64,000 bases of DNA from Heliopora coerulea (Eukaryota; Cnidaria; Anthozoa; Scleralcyonacea; Helioporidae). This document shows, piece by piece, positions 52,301 through 60,832 of the stretch (positions are counted from its first letter, which is position 1; each line of letters starts with the position of its first letter). The notes under the pieces were generated by a model that saw only the letters and a list, made by a program, of their open reading frames with translations, ran no database searches and was not told where the DNA came from. Made by a program: the position numbers and the translations under genes. The stretch is from positions 2,108,001 to 2,172,000 of the forward strand of contig JASJOG010000033.1 in the NCBI GenBank assembly GCA_030142905.1. Direction: 5' to 3'.

Positions 52301-55300
52301 GTAAGAGTACCTTATTAATAGAACTTGCTAGTGGTCTCGTGTAAATGCTGTGATCCGATTGTATAACTACTCGATATTTGATTAAGATCAAAATTTCTAT
52401 GACGTGATAGTTGGCGAAGGCTAGCCCTGTTACATCTTCGTGCAGAACCAGTTCTTCCTTTCAGATGGTCTTGCCTGGTTCCGGGAATGTTTTGGTTTTC
52501 CTTGCAACATGAAATAAAAGTTTGTTGAAAATATGTTTTTGGTGATCGAATGGGAGAAAACGTGAATATCAACCTGGCTAAACCGTAATCAGTGACAGTT
52601 TACCGTGAGACACTTCGGACTGTTCACTTTCAATTAGCATCGATTATGCTACTTTTTAAAATAACGTTCCTCCTTGTAACCCATATTCAGTGTTGATTAG
52701 GAGAACACAGACACGTCTAACGTGAAACGCAGTGACTATATGCTCTCCAGCATTAATTGGTAGAATAAAAAATAACCTGAGTTAAATAACTTTAATGAAA
52801 ACCAATTTTGACGTGCAGCATAAACATTAAATTGTAAAATTTTGTGTATACACCATAAAACACATGTGCTTTTGATTGATTGATTGATTGATTGATTTAC
52901 GTACGTCATTCAACATTATTTTTCATCTTCTCCCTTTTCTAGTTTTTTATTTTTAACAGCAAAGGAGAGATTAAGTCTGAAGATAATTGCTTGGATTTCA
53001 ACCGTTACGATTTGTACTTTCGAGAGTGTGATGATTTGGGACTGAATCAGAAATGGGAATACAAGGTGAGGATACACGGTTTGAAACCAGTGTTCAATAT
53101 CCATTTACAGCACAACACCATCTTTTTTTTTCCGAATTTTTTTCCGAATTTTTTCTTTTATATCAGTTTATCTCTTGATGTTCAAATTAAGGTAGATTTG
53201 GTGTCATTTCAAGGGAAATAAAGAGCCACGATGAGGCCGCTGAGTGCCTTTCCACATCTTTCTCCTGTACATACGTACGGGAGCAGCATGTGTCATTTGT
53301 TTTATAAATGGAAGGTGAAAAAGAGAGGGAAAAACTTTCATACGTCATGTTCCCATCGGTGTTCCTCTCAGGTTATATTTATATCAACACATCATTACCA
53401 GAATTCTGGACGAAAGCACACCACACGTAACTTGGAATCGTTCTATTGATTCAAACGTGATCCGCAGAGTTAAGTAAGTTAATCTAGAACGAATGTGTAA
53501 TGAGGTATTTACTCTCGCCATTTTATGTACTCCAGATAAACGCATAATCCCCCGTGAGGTTGCCTACGCAAATGGATGAAATCTAAAAATAACTTAAGAG
53601 GAATTCTTATTGGAACATTGCTCGGTTTCAAACGGTGTAATGTTTTAGTTTTTGTGATACCATGATGACCTCCGTTTCTATTGTTCTCAAGTGGAGATTT
53701 AATCCCTAAATTCCCTCAGCATGCATACTTTTACTAATTTTCCCTCATTACCATGCATGATCGAACACCAAAAAACGCTCTTAAATTTCAGCATTGAACA
53801 ACTCATTTAATGCAAGTACTGGTACCCACCATGAACTAACATCCCAAAAAAAAACTTGAAAGAATACCAAGTAAATTCCGTCGGTCATCATGGTATTACA
53901 AACTAATACCATGACAAGTAGGGAAACGAATGATTAAATGTCCCCACAAACCTCGGGTGGTTTGTGAAAGTCCCTCGGGCTAACGCCCTCGGCACTTCCC
54001 CGAACCTCCCTCGGCTTTCGGGGACATTTAATCACTAATTCCCCTCATGTCATGGTATTACTTATAATAAGCTAATGAAATTTATATGGGAATTAAAGCA
54101 TTATGATTGACATGATAAAGAACCAACACATCATATGGTCTAAAATGACCAACTTACTTCCGTAAGTAAAGGAGGGCATTAGGTCTGTGAAAAGGAAGTA
54201 GAAGAGTTTCAAAGATCATTGTGCATGAAGTGGTTTATGATATTCGTGCTCTACTCAAGGCATTTGTTCTATACCAGGTGCCACTTTACCTGATGTTGGA
54301 TTCAAACAGATGGTAGTTTACCGGATATCGAATACTAGTTGTTTCGTGTTTTCCAACTAGAGAAATGTGACATCAAGATGATAGTTTAAAGAAAGAAATT
54401 AAGAAAGAATTCCTAACGTGCAGTTGGGTTTAATTTTCAAATAAGTTTGTTTCCTAATACGTAGATTGATTTTTTCCGGATACCTAATCCGGCAAATCCC
54501 CACAAAGCATAAACCCAAGCCTGTCTAAGTGTATTTTCAAGTCAACGTACTTGATAGGGTCGAATTTAGCTTATGTGAATAAGTTGTGGGAGAAAAAAAA
54601 GAGAAAGTTTAATGCGCATTACAGCGGTGAATCGTCTTTCAGGCTTAGTGGGCTGTCGTGATTCCGGTTTTGCGGCTGATATTATTTTTTCTGCTGATCC
54701 TAATATTTGTTACGAGCTGCCGCTTGCTTTGTCGCCGTTGTTTGGGGCAGGTTCGCCCTAGCGTTGGGTTTCTTTGCTTGGTTTAGTAATTTATGATATG
54801 AAATTTAAGTATTGCATACAACAATTACATTACACTTAAAAGCTATAGTTAACAGTCAATTAATGAATAAATATCGCGTCCATCACTAACTGGTACGAAC
54901 CGCATATTAAAAAAATACTAAAAAAGGATTTTTTGGGAAAAAAAAGGAAATTGTTCTGTTTACCTTTTACTGTCAACCAAGTGGTAGGTCGTGACATTCT
55001 TACGGGAGCAGTGCATAGTTCTGAATATTGGAAAGGATTCCAAAAGACCGGGTACAGCGGAGCTGAGGAGGCTGGGGGTCTGTATCCCCACCACATTTTT
55101 CCAACCATAACGTCGAAACAACTAAGTTTTAAGACACTAATAGAATTTTGCGGAAAACATACAAAATGCTGTATTAATATGTAAGGCCATCCACTTGAAA
55201 TTCCCTTTCGTCGTCCCTGCAGTCAACGGTACTGTTACTCCTAATATTTCGTGTTCTGTCTTTTCTTTTTCTCTACTTCAAGGACTCCACAATACGTAAT

Positions 55301-55414
55301 CCACGCCACGATGTTTGTCTGGACAGTGGTTCTAATGATGCCAAATACGTCCGGGCAGTGGCTTGCAATGGAGCTGAATCACAAATTTGGAAAATATCAA
55401 AAGAACCTGGGTAG
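37665..55414 (+). CDS. GALNT: Polypeptide N-acetylgalactosaminyltransferase (GALNT), two alternative first exons
   Basis: Exon 1a 37665-38101 or exon 1b 41253-41647 joins 45079-45245, 47399-47774, 48941-49058, 49541-49873, 52202-52300, 52943-53065 and 55283-55414. All phases fit and give 594 aa (1a) or 580 aa (1b). The enzyme is a type II Golgi membrane protein that transfers GalNAc from UDP-GalNAc to Ser/Thr, the first step of mucin-type O-glycosylation. Visible: N-terminal membrane helix, [20 protein letters not shown], the metal-binding DAH at residues 249-251 (1a), the Gal/GalNAc-T motif [34 protein letters not shown], and a C-terminal ricin-B-like lectin domain of three repeats (CLD-type motifs at CFDTLG, CLDFNR, CLDSGS and QxW at NQKW, SQIW). 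The second lectin repeat is short. I cannot assign the GALNT subfamily. Confidence 0.93.
39490..39560 (+). repeat. Dispersed repeat copy (GATTTTACTCGTCAAGG motif)
   Basis: AACGATTTTACTCGTCAAGG then GAGACG. The same 19-mer core occurs at 58.70 kb. Inside GALNT intron 1. Confidence 0.5.
39590..40263 (-). CDS. Possible small two-exon gene, antisense in GALNT intron, unknown function
   Basis: Two open segments, 40182-40263 and 39590-39936, can be joined by a donor ACAG|GTAATT and acceptor TGTTTCAG in matching phase (1). This gives about 142 aa starting [20 protein letters not shown] and ending ILNALVN. It has several Cys and His (CGHVH, CDCQHN) but no family I recognise. Length of the open frames and clean splice phase favour a real gene. 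Against it: no homology from memory, no visible promoter or polyadenylation signal, and its 3' end abuts a dispersed repeat. Confidence 0.3.
41253..41647 (+). CDS. GALNT: GALNT alternative first exon 1b
   Basis: Reads [20 protein letters not shown], hydrophobic span [20 protein letters not shown] (signal anchor preceded by RRRK), stem, then [20 protein letters not shown] and [20 protein letters not shown], the pre-catalytic segment. It ends ACAAA|GTACGT in phase 2, the same phase as exon 1a, so both join exon 2 in frame (YRNT-K-CRWKKYP). The anchor and stem are unrelated in sequence to 1a; only the pre-catalytic motif is alike. Confidence 0.8.
43078..43160. repeat. (TA)n/(GT)n microsatellite
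   Basis: AT run changing to about 60 bp of GT dinucleotides. GALNT intron. Confidence 0.9.
43338..43400. repeat. (TA)n microsatellite
   Basis: About 60 bp of TA with TATGTATGTATA at its end. GALNT intron. Confidence 0.85.
44580..44680 (+). mobile_element. SINE family A, old copy
   Basis: TTTGCTCAATGGCTTGGGC (box A-like), CATCTCACCAGTAATAAAGG and AAGTTTGATTCTTGCTCAGA (box B-like) align with the family A head (TAGCTCAATGGTTAGAGCG ... GGTTCGATCCCCG). Strongly diverged. GALNT intron. Confidence 0.5.
45079..45245 (+). CDS. GALNT: GALNT exon 2 (shared, start of catalytic domain)
   Basis: Acceptor GTTTCCTTAG. With the two bases of either first exon it reads [40 protein letters not shown], then [12 protein letters not shown]. 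It ends AGAG|GTAGGA (phase 1). This is the nucleotide-binding half of the GT-A fold. Confidence 0.92.
45525..45785 (-). mobile_element. SINE family A copy
   Basis: Minus strand: TCGGTATTACAATGGTTAGG (box A-like), GGTCATCAGAGAGTTGCGGA, GATTCGATCCCAGTCTGGGG (box B-like), CTCAGAAATCGTGTTTCGGA. Plus-strand tail GAGCTTGACG-like and CTCCCACATTC-like ends are present. In GALNT intron 2, about 300 bp after exon 2. Confidence 0.7.
46375..46535 (+). mobile_element. LINE 3' tail ending in (TAA)n
   Basis: TTTATGTATTGACACAGGAC, CCATATTGATAGCAGTTTTT, ATAACTGAAATGGCTATCCT, GTAAAAATATG then TAATAATAATAAATAATAC. The pattern of a conserved hairpin-like tail followed by TAA units is that of CR1/L2-like LINEs in corals and other invertebrates. 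No coding part. GALNT intron 2. Confidence 0.55.
46945..47185. mobile_element. SINE family A head-to-head palindrome
   Basis: GTTCTTCAAGCTCTATCCAC then CAGACGGGGATCGAACCCGC on the left mirrors GCGGGTTCGATCTCCGTCTG and AGGATAGAGCTTGACGAACG on the right. The centre has three short tandem copies of GGTTGCGGGTCATCAGAT. Two SINE tails are fused at their tRNA-like heads. It sits 210 bp upstream of GALNT exon 3. Confidence 0.75.
47399..47774 (+). CDS. GALNT: GALNT exon 3 (DXH motif)
   Basis: Acceptor TTTACTGTAG. It reads [60 protein letters not shown] and later [20 protein letters not shown], ending ATAAG|GTATAA (phase 2). DAH is the manganese-binding motif; LDAHCE is invariant in active family members. 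An internal GTATAA at about 47660 is a possible but unneeded second donor. Confidence 0.93.
48941..49058 (+). CDS. GALNT: GALNT exon 4 (Gal/GalNAc-T motif)
   Basis: Acceptor ATTCTTCAG, donor TTCAGG|GTATGT (phase 0). It reads [20 protein letters not shown] then [27 protein letters not shown] and WGGENLE are the hallmark acceptor-side motif. Confidence 0.93.
49541..49873 (+). CDS. GALNT: GALNT exon 5 (end of catalytic domain, linker)
   Basis: Acceptor TTTATTTCAG, donor GGCGAG|GTATGT (phase 0, 111 codons). It reads [29 protein letters not shown] and later [35 protein letters not shown]. The CSRVGH-FR segment and the WMDE-Y segment are conserved in the family. Confidence 0.92.
49895..50360. repeat. 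Dispersed repeat (GGAAACATTT / GCAAACGAGGA modules)
   Basis: Repeats of AAGCAAACGAGGAGACATC, CGTTTGCCCAACCC, GGAAGCAATGTTTCCGCAGC and TTAATTTACACCATTCGTG. The last is inverted at 59.44 kb (AGCGGTGTAAATTAGG), and the other modules recur there too. Transposon-derived, in GALNT intron 5. Confidence 0.5.
50547..50610. repeat. Tight palindrome
   Basis: GGTGAATAGTGGTGGATATT (50547) pairs with AATATCTACACTATTCACC (ending 50610) around a 17-bp GC-rich loop. Part of the 50.5-51.0 kb fold-back element. Confidence 0.75.
50631..50998. mobile_element. Element with perfect 20-bp inverted repeat
   Basis: CTTTAGCATATACCTCGCAA at 50631-50650 and its exact reverse complement at 50979-50998. The enclosed 330 bp is open on the minus strand for about 110 codons, which I treat as chance. 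Likely an inner part of a fold-back MITE in GALNT intron 5. Confidence 0.6.
52202..52300 (+). CDS. GALNT: GALNT exon 6 (lectin alpha repeat)
   Basis: Acceptor GTACTTTCAG, donor AATCAG|GTAAGA. It reads [20 protein letters not shown] then [16 protein letters not shown]...CHGQGGNQ is the carbohydrate-binding alpha repeat of the ricin-B-like domain. Confidence 0.9.
52943..53065 (+). CDS. GALNT: GALNT exon 7 (lectin beta repeat)
   Basis: Acceptor CCCTTTTCTAG, donor TACAAG|GTGAGG. It reads [20 protein letters not shown] then [24 protein letters not shown] and QKW are present, but the segment between them is shorter than usual, so sugar binding by this repeat is doubtful. Confidence 0.9.
53904..54060. 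mobile_element. Short MITE, 157 bp
   Basis: TAATACCATGAC at 53904 and GTCATGGTATTA ending at 54060 are exact inverted repeats. The inside also mirrors: GATTAAATGTCCCC and GGGGACATTTAATC. The centre is GC-rich (CCTCGGGCTAACGCCCTCGG). In GALNT intron 7. Confidence 0.75.
55283..55414 (+). CDS. GALNT: GALNT exon 8 (lectin gamma repeat and stop)
   Basis: Acceptor TCTACTTCAAG. It reads [40 protein letters not shown] and EPG, then TAG at 55412. CLD and QIW define the third lectin repeat. No AATAAA is seen in the next 60 bp. Confidence 0.92.
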   Translation, partial: DSTIRNPRHDVCLDSGSNDAKYVRAVACNGAESQIWKISKEPG

Positions 55415-55483
55415 CTGAAAGAAAAATGGGAGGAAATGAAATGATAATTAAGGGGTATTTTAATGACTAAAAAACACCTAAGG

Positions 55484-55860
55484 CCTAGTTTATATGCTGT
55501 GCCGTACCGAGCTGTACCAACGCTGGCACGGCTCGGCTCAGCTTATAAACTGAGTTGTTTATCCGTACCGAGTCGAGCCGTGCCGAGCCGAAACGCACGC
55601 TCTTTCGAGGCCGTGCTGCCCGGCTAGGCACGGCTGAAGTTCAGTCTATAAACCGAGTTGAGGTGAGCTGTACCGTGCCAACACATGCGCTACTCTGCCT
55701 GTTTAGAAACGAAGGTTTGGCTTTCTTTCTTTCTTGTACTTTTGGAAAATTACAGACAGAGATTAGCAGGCACGGCACGGCTTTATAAAAGCAAACCATA
55801 CCAAACCGAGCTAGTAAAATGTGCCGGCACGGCTCGGTACGACACAGCTCATAAACTAGA
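55484..55860. mobile_element. GC-rich MITE, 377 bp
   Basis: Left end CCTAGTTTATATGCTGTGCC and right end CACAGCTCATAAACTAG are inverted, followed inside by GTACCGAGCYG / CGGCTCGGTAC. Multiple GCCGTGCC/GGCACGGC blocks can fold. 70 bp after the GALNT stop codon, so it may be transcribed in the 3' UTR. Confidence 0.7.
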
Positions 55861-57404
55861 TCGAAGTGACAGAATTGCTTTTATTACGGTTCTTCCATAT
55901 CTTCCCAGAGATATTTAGATTTACAACTATTGCATATGTTGATGAGATAACCTATGGCATCATGTTTATGTCCACAAAATAACGTTGGACTGCGAAATCA
56001 TGTTTATCTTTTAGGTTATACAAAGAATTTGCTTGAAACTTTCAAACTGCATATTTTTGTAGATCTTACGAGTAGTTCAACACAAATACTACAACGTAGT
56101 GAGCTAATTGGTAACGCCGCTTGATGTTTAACTGACATGCAGTAGGTATCGAGAATGATGCGATCAGACCGAATTTTACAGCGAAAAAAACCCATTCATT
56201 CCTAGATTTTTGTTATAAATTTGGAAAGCTCTGTAATCAGATATCAATTTCGGTAATTTCTCTTATTTCTTCAATCACCTCATAGACGTTTCAACCACAT
56301 GACCTTATTGTTAATTATATTAAAGTAGTGTTTCCATAGTTATTAAGTAGTTTCTGGCTCCCTCGCTGCAGGTAAACTAAGAATGCTCATTTTCATCCAG
56401 TTTATAGTCATTCTTTGCTTGGATAAGATAAACATATTTTCATCCAATTTTTATTGGTCGAGAAAAGGTAAACTTGAAATACCTTGCATGCTTAAGTGCA
56501 TGTGACTGGAAACGAGCAATCTTGCTCAAGTAGAGAGGGGTTTGGAGAGTTTCGGCAAAAACGTCTTTGGTCATGTGTTGTTCAGTGCGTTGTCGTCTAT
56601 ATATTTACTCGCAAAGTTTCAAGTGATTTCGTTTAGTAATTGCAACCATATATACATTTCCTCATAAGTCGCAATGGTTTGTCTATAACGTGGCTCCTAA
56701 AGTTTCTCGTGTACATATCAAAGAAATTTCAATATCTTGAGAACTAAGTTCGATATGGAAGAATTATTTATGAAGCGTATTCACTCAGTTCCTAGAGACT
56801 CGAACAACAAAGGGCACGGCGGCCATGTTGGTGTACTTAACCGAAGAAGATGATCAAAAATCTTTTGTTAATGAACGGCAACATGGCGGCTATGACGTCA
56901 AAGCGCATACGCTCAATAAAAGCCATCGTTTATTGTTTTAGTAGTTCTCTCAATGAGATAAACTTGATTTTCATTCTGTTTCCTCTATGAACAAACTGAC
57001 GTACTAGAGAAGGTCGAGAACTGCAGGCTACACCAGAATTTGTTGAATAACTGACAAGAAATGGTATGATATTTATGGATGAAAGTTAGTACTTGGCCGT
57101 GTAAAGGTCATTTTTTCATCCTGTAGGAATATGCTTGCATAGGCTACGCAAGTTGCTGAAATAAAATATAGCATCTTTGAAGTGAACATATCAAGGTTAC
57201 CTCATGTTATATTACGAGTTTCGCCATATACCAGTAAAGTAGGGTAGGGTTGGGTGGGGAGTTTAGGATGATAGTACCCAAGATCGATGGGGTGAAAGCA
57301 AACTAATACTAATATAAGCGGAGGAGTGGAGTAAAAGTAAGAGTGGCCAGTCAAAATGCCCGAAAAGCTGATAAACTTAAAGGAGTTTCTGAGACTGGAA
57401 AGTC

Positions 57405-57438
57405 ATTTATTTATTTATTTATTTATTTATTTTTTTTT
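57405..57438. repeat. (TTTA)n microsatellite
   Basis: Eight TTTA units ending in a T run. Confidence 0.9.
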
Positions 57439-58689
57439 CAACATTTTACGCCTATTCATCGGTCGCCTTGATTCTTACGCCACTCTTTTTCACATATAAC
57501 ATAAACTTTAGTTTGTTCCCTTTTTCGCGCTACATGATTTTAAATCGCTAATAAGTTAATATCGGTAATTTTTGAACGTTAAAAGCAAATTAGGTCAGCC
57601 AATTAAAGTCAACTGTGCCCAGAAACAGTTGAAGGTAAATTGTAGAACCCCAAAACTCCATTTCCCTTTCAGGTTCGTACGTAAGGTTTGAGCCCCTGCT
57701 CTTAGGATGCGAATTTGCCGTGAGGTTTATAGACGGGGGGGTTTCCCTTTTTGTGTGTGAGTGTTCAGATGAAGTGGAGGCGGATTTATGAACACTGTGT
57801 CCAAAATTATTTAACATAAATTATATGACGTAATAACTAATGCATGCGTCGCCATCCGTTTAGTGGTAACTTTGGAAAGTCCAGGGAACCGTCTAGTGAT
57901 AACAAGCAAACCACTGGAAAGATAACGCGGATAATCCACTCATGACCCCATCGGTACTTTCTATAAAATACTCTGAACTTAGTCAATTCCCCATTCGTGA
58001 TAACCACTCTCCACTTCGAAAATTAATGATGATTATTTGGGTTTTGCTCGGCCAAAAACTGTAAAGCTCCTTTTTAATTTTCAGTTTGTTAAGCCATTTC
58101 AGACCATTTGAGGTTCCTCTGCAGGATTGTTTCTTTGAAATATTCAGAAACTCGTCTAATCATTACCATTAAATTGATGAACCTTGACATCACATGGTAT
58201 ACTCGGAAATGGGGGATGTGCATAAGTAAACCAATAGGTCATTTGATCAAAGCAAAAGAAAGCGGCATACCCATGGCATTTGGCAGCCGGACAATGGTGG
58301 GACTGCGATCTTGTCTCTGTAACAATTGTGGTCTATGGACTGGTTGGCGTTTCACTCGGGCGGTCATCTGGTAAAAACAGACCACATGACCATAAGCGCG
58401 TTTGACGAATAACGTAAATTCAAAAAATGTGCCACCTGAGGGTTATTTAGTTTTTATCCTAATAGGTACCTGTAATCGCGCATATTCTCCGGCAATTGAC
58501 GGAAAATGCACTTTCCAGACTCCAGTAAAATGAAATAAAATCAAATCAGTGTTCCGCAGCAGCAAATTTTGGTCGTGCCTCTTGAAGCATTGCTGGCGGG
58601 AAATAGTTTGATCCGGGATAGTAAGGAGTTTGAAACGCCAGTGGTTTGAAACGTCCTTGACTGGACGAATACATGTACTATTTTGCTCT

Positions 58690-58740
58690 GGTAAACACCA
58701 GCCGATTTTACTCGTCAAGGGGAGACGAAAGTTGCGAACG
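58690..58740 (+). repeat. Dispersed repeat copy (GATTTTACTCGTCAAGG motif)
   Basis: CAGCCGATTTTACTCGTCAA then GGGGAGACG, with the same core as 39.50 kb. A weaker copy (GCCAGACAATTTTACAGGTC) is at 59.28 kb. Confidence 0.5.
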
Positions 58741-58793
58741 CGTTAAAGGCTCTCCGTCACACTTTGTCAACTTACGACGAGCTCTACTGCTTT

Positions 58794-59268
58794 AAGCCTG
58801 GTTCTCACAAATGTTTTAGGGTAAGGAATGTGGTTTTAAGAGCTTTAAGCACTAAGTGTTAAATCTTAAACGCAAGTGAGAACAATAAAAATTTAAGACA
58901 TAAGGGCGTATTTATGTTTGAAGATTTAACACTTAAGAAATTAAATTTTAATTTTTTAAGGCTTAAAACTTAAGTGCAAAGTCAAGAATTTAAGGATTAT
59001 TCTCAGTAAGGACTTGGTCGTACAGTATTTCATACATTTTCGACGCAGAAGCATAAGGGCCGGCACTTCAATTTCATGAATTTCCATTTGTCTCCTTTTT
59101 TTTTTACATTTCTATCAAACGATTTGCGCATGCACAAAAAGCATTTTAGTTTTTATCCATGGTACTCAGGAAGGCAGTGAGAACGTCGTTGGTTTAATAC
59201 TTAACATTTCTCGTCTTTAAAGCTTAAATCCTTAAGTATTATATTTCCTAGAAGTGAGAACCAAGCTT
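58794..59268. mobile_element. MITE with AAGC(C/T)TGGTTCTCAC ends
   Basis: AAGCCTGGTTCTCAC at 58794 and GTGAGAACCAAGCTT ending at 59268 match 14 of 15 when inverted. Many CTTAAGTG / CACTTAAG-like small palindromes inside. No coding sequence. Confidence 0.65.
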
Positions 59269-59329
59269 TACTCTGACAAAACGCCAGACAATTTTACAGG
59301 TCAACGGGAAAACTCCAGTGGCAAAATGA

Positions 59330-59775
59330 TTAATAGGACCCTGTACAATCGACGAAGCATTGTTGCAGAAACATTATTTCCCTGCCATGTTTCCCTAGTA
59401 TAACCAAACGAGGAAACATTTTGTGAAAAACATTTATGAGCGGTGTAAATTAGGCATCGATCATTTTAGATTTTGAAATTTTGACTCTTACTCACTTGTT
59501 TAGTCCATAAAGTGAAACCCTGGGCAGTAGGCATTTGGCAATACTGTTTTTCGAATGGGTAAGCAAAGAAGAAATGTTCTGAAACAGATTTCGAGTTTAG
59601 GGGAAAAAAAAGATTTTTTTCGAAATTCCCGGAGAAACGTGTTTCTCTTCCCGAGAAGCAAAGTTTGCTTCCACGACAATTTTTCCACAAGTAGGCAAGG
59701 GGAGAAACATGAGGAAACATCGAAAATCTCAGATATTTTCGCAACAATGTTTCCTCATTTACCCAGGACCTAAAG
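59330..59775. repeat. Dispersed repeat (GGAAACA modules), second locus
   Basis: GCATTGTTGCAGAAACATTA, CCAAACGAGGAAACATTTTG, ATGAGCGGTGTAAATTAGGC, then TTCGCAACAATGTTTCCTCA and TTTACCCAGG. Same family as 49.9-50.4 kb, in the opposite orientation for the GTGTAAATTA module. Confidence 0.5.
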
Positions 59776-60814
59776 GTCATTGGATACTACATGTACGTAC
59801 ACGTTAAAGTTCAGAAATAACGTACAGAAAAATCTACAAAACTAGCGTGTCGGTTACGTTTGATATACAATCTGTTTGCCTGTATGGAGGCGTAAGCCCA
59901 CCACAGTGAACTCCCTCTCGACGTACACCTCCCTTTGGCCCCGGCCTTTTATCTAGTATTTTACTATAACGTTAGATCTGTTGGACAGTCACCTCTGTAA
60001 GACGGATAACGGACGCTTTTCAGGTTGAAAAAGTTCCACTACATCTCCTGGAGCGGATACGTAGAGGCTGATCAACAGATTCAGATAATGAAATTTGAAT
60101 GTGTGACAATAACAAAAACGACCTGTGTCCTAAAAATTAACAAATTTCTTGTCGTATGTTTAACTACCCGATATACATTGAAGGGCTTACGTTCCAAATG
60201 TCTGTGACTTGTTTTCCAGTTCGGTTTTTCCTCTCTTGTCGCTCGAAAGGCTATGAATTCATGAACTGACCCACATTTGATGAAGATGTCCCCAAATTGT
60301 ATGATTTCGAGTCAGAAGAGTCGCTTCCTTTATTTTTATTAAAACGAAGGCAGCAGACTCACTGAGCAGAGAGAATGAAGACAATTAGGTGCATTTGGGT
60401 TCATGACATAGAACGCGCCTTCGTTCTGGGAATTTTATAATTTTGTCAAAGCATTAACTTGGTACGATGTTAAATTCTATCACTGTGATAGAATGCCGCA
60501 GCATCAATTCCACGACATTTTTCAGATTATGCCATTTGGCTCATCTCCCTTTAAGACGGACACCTCAGACGTCACGGACAGTAAGAACAGTTCCAAAGGT
60601 GTCCATCTTTGAGGGAGTTTACTGTATTTTGCAAATTTGAGGGCCACACCTTTCTGCCTACCTTTGTTCCGCCACCTTTTGTCAAGGACAGAAATATTCA
60701 CAAAGGTTTAGCGGATAAGTGCCACTACTAACCATTATCACGTTCACAAAAGCTTTTTCAATCCCGACTTGCGAATGCCCATGGAAAGACCAGCATTGGA
60801 GCTCGCTCGCCATC

Positions 60815-60832
60815 ATGAGTTTTAGGACTGGG
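60815..60832 (+). CDS. BBS5: BBS5 exon 1, 18 nt, tentative
   Basis: ATGAGTTTTAGGACTGGG followed by a consensus donor GTGAGT. It encodes MSFRTG in phase 0 to exon 2. The alternative is that this is 5' UTR and translation starts at the ATG that opens exon 2. Confidence 0.45.

Larger units (their letters stand above)
55861..58793. other. Intergenic, no gene recognised
   Basis: Contains a short inverted pair GGCCATGTTGGTGT / CGGCAACATGGCGG near 56.82-56.89 kb. No open frame with a recognisable family on either strand. Confidence 0.5.

Noticed and set aside
58108..58374. 88-codon open frame with CLCNNCGLW
   Set aside because: A single Cys motif without domain context; flanking sequence resembles MITE debris.
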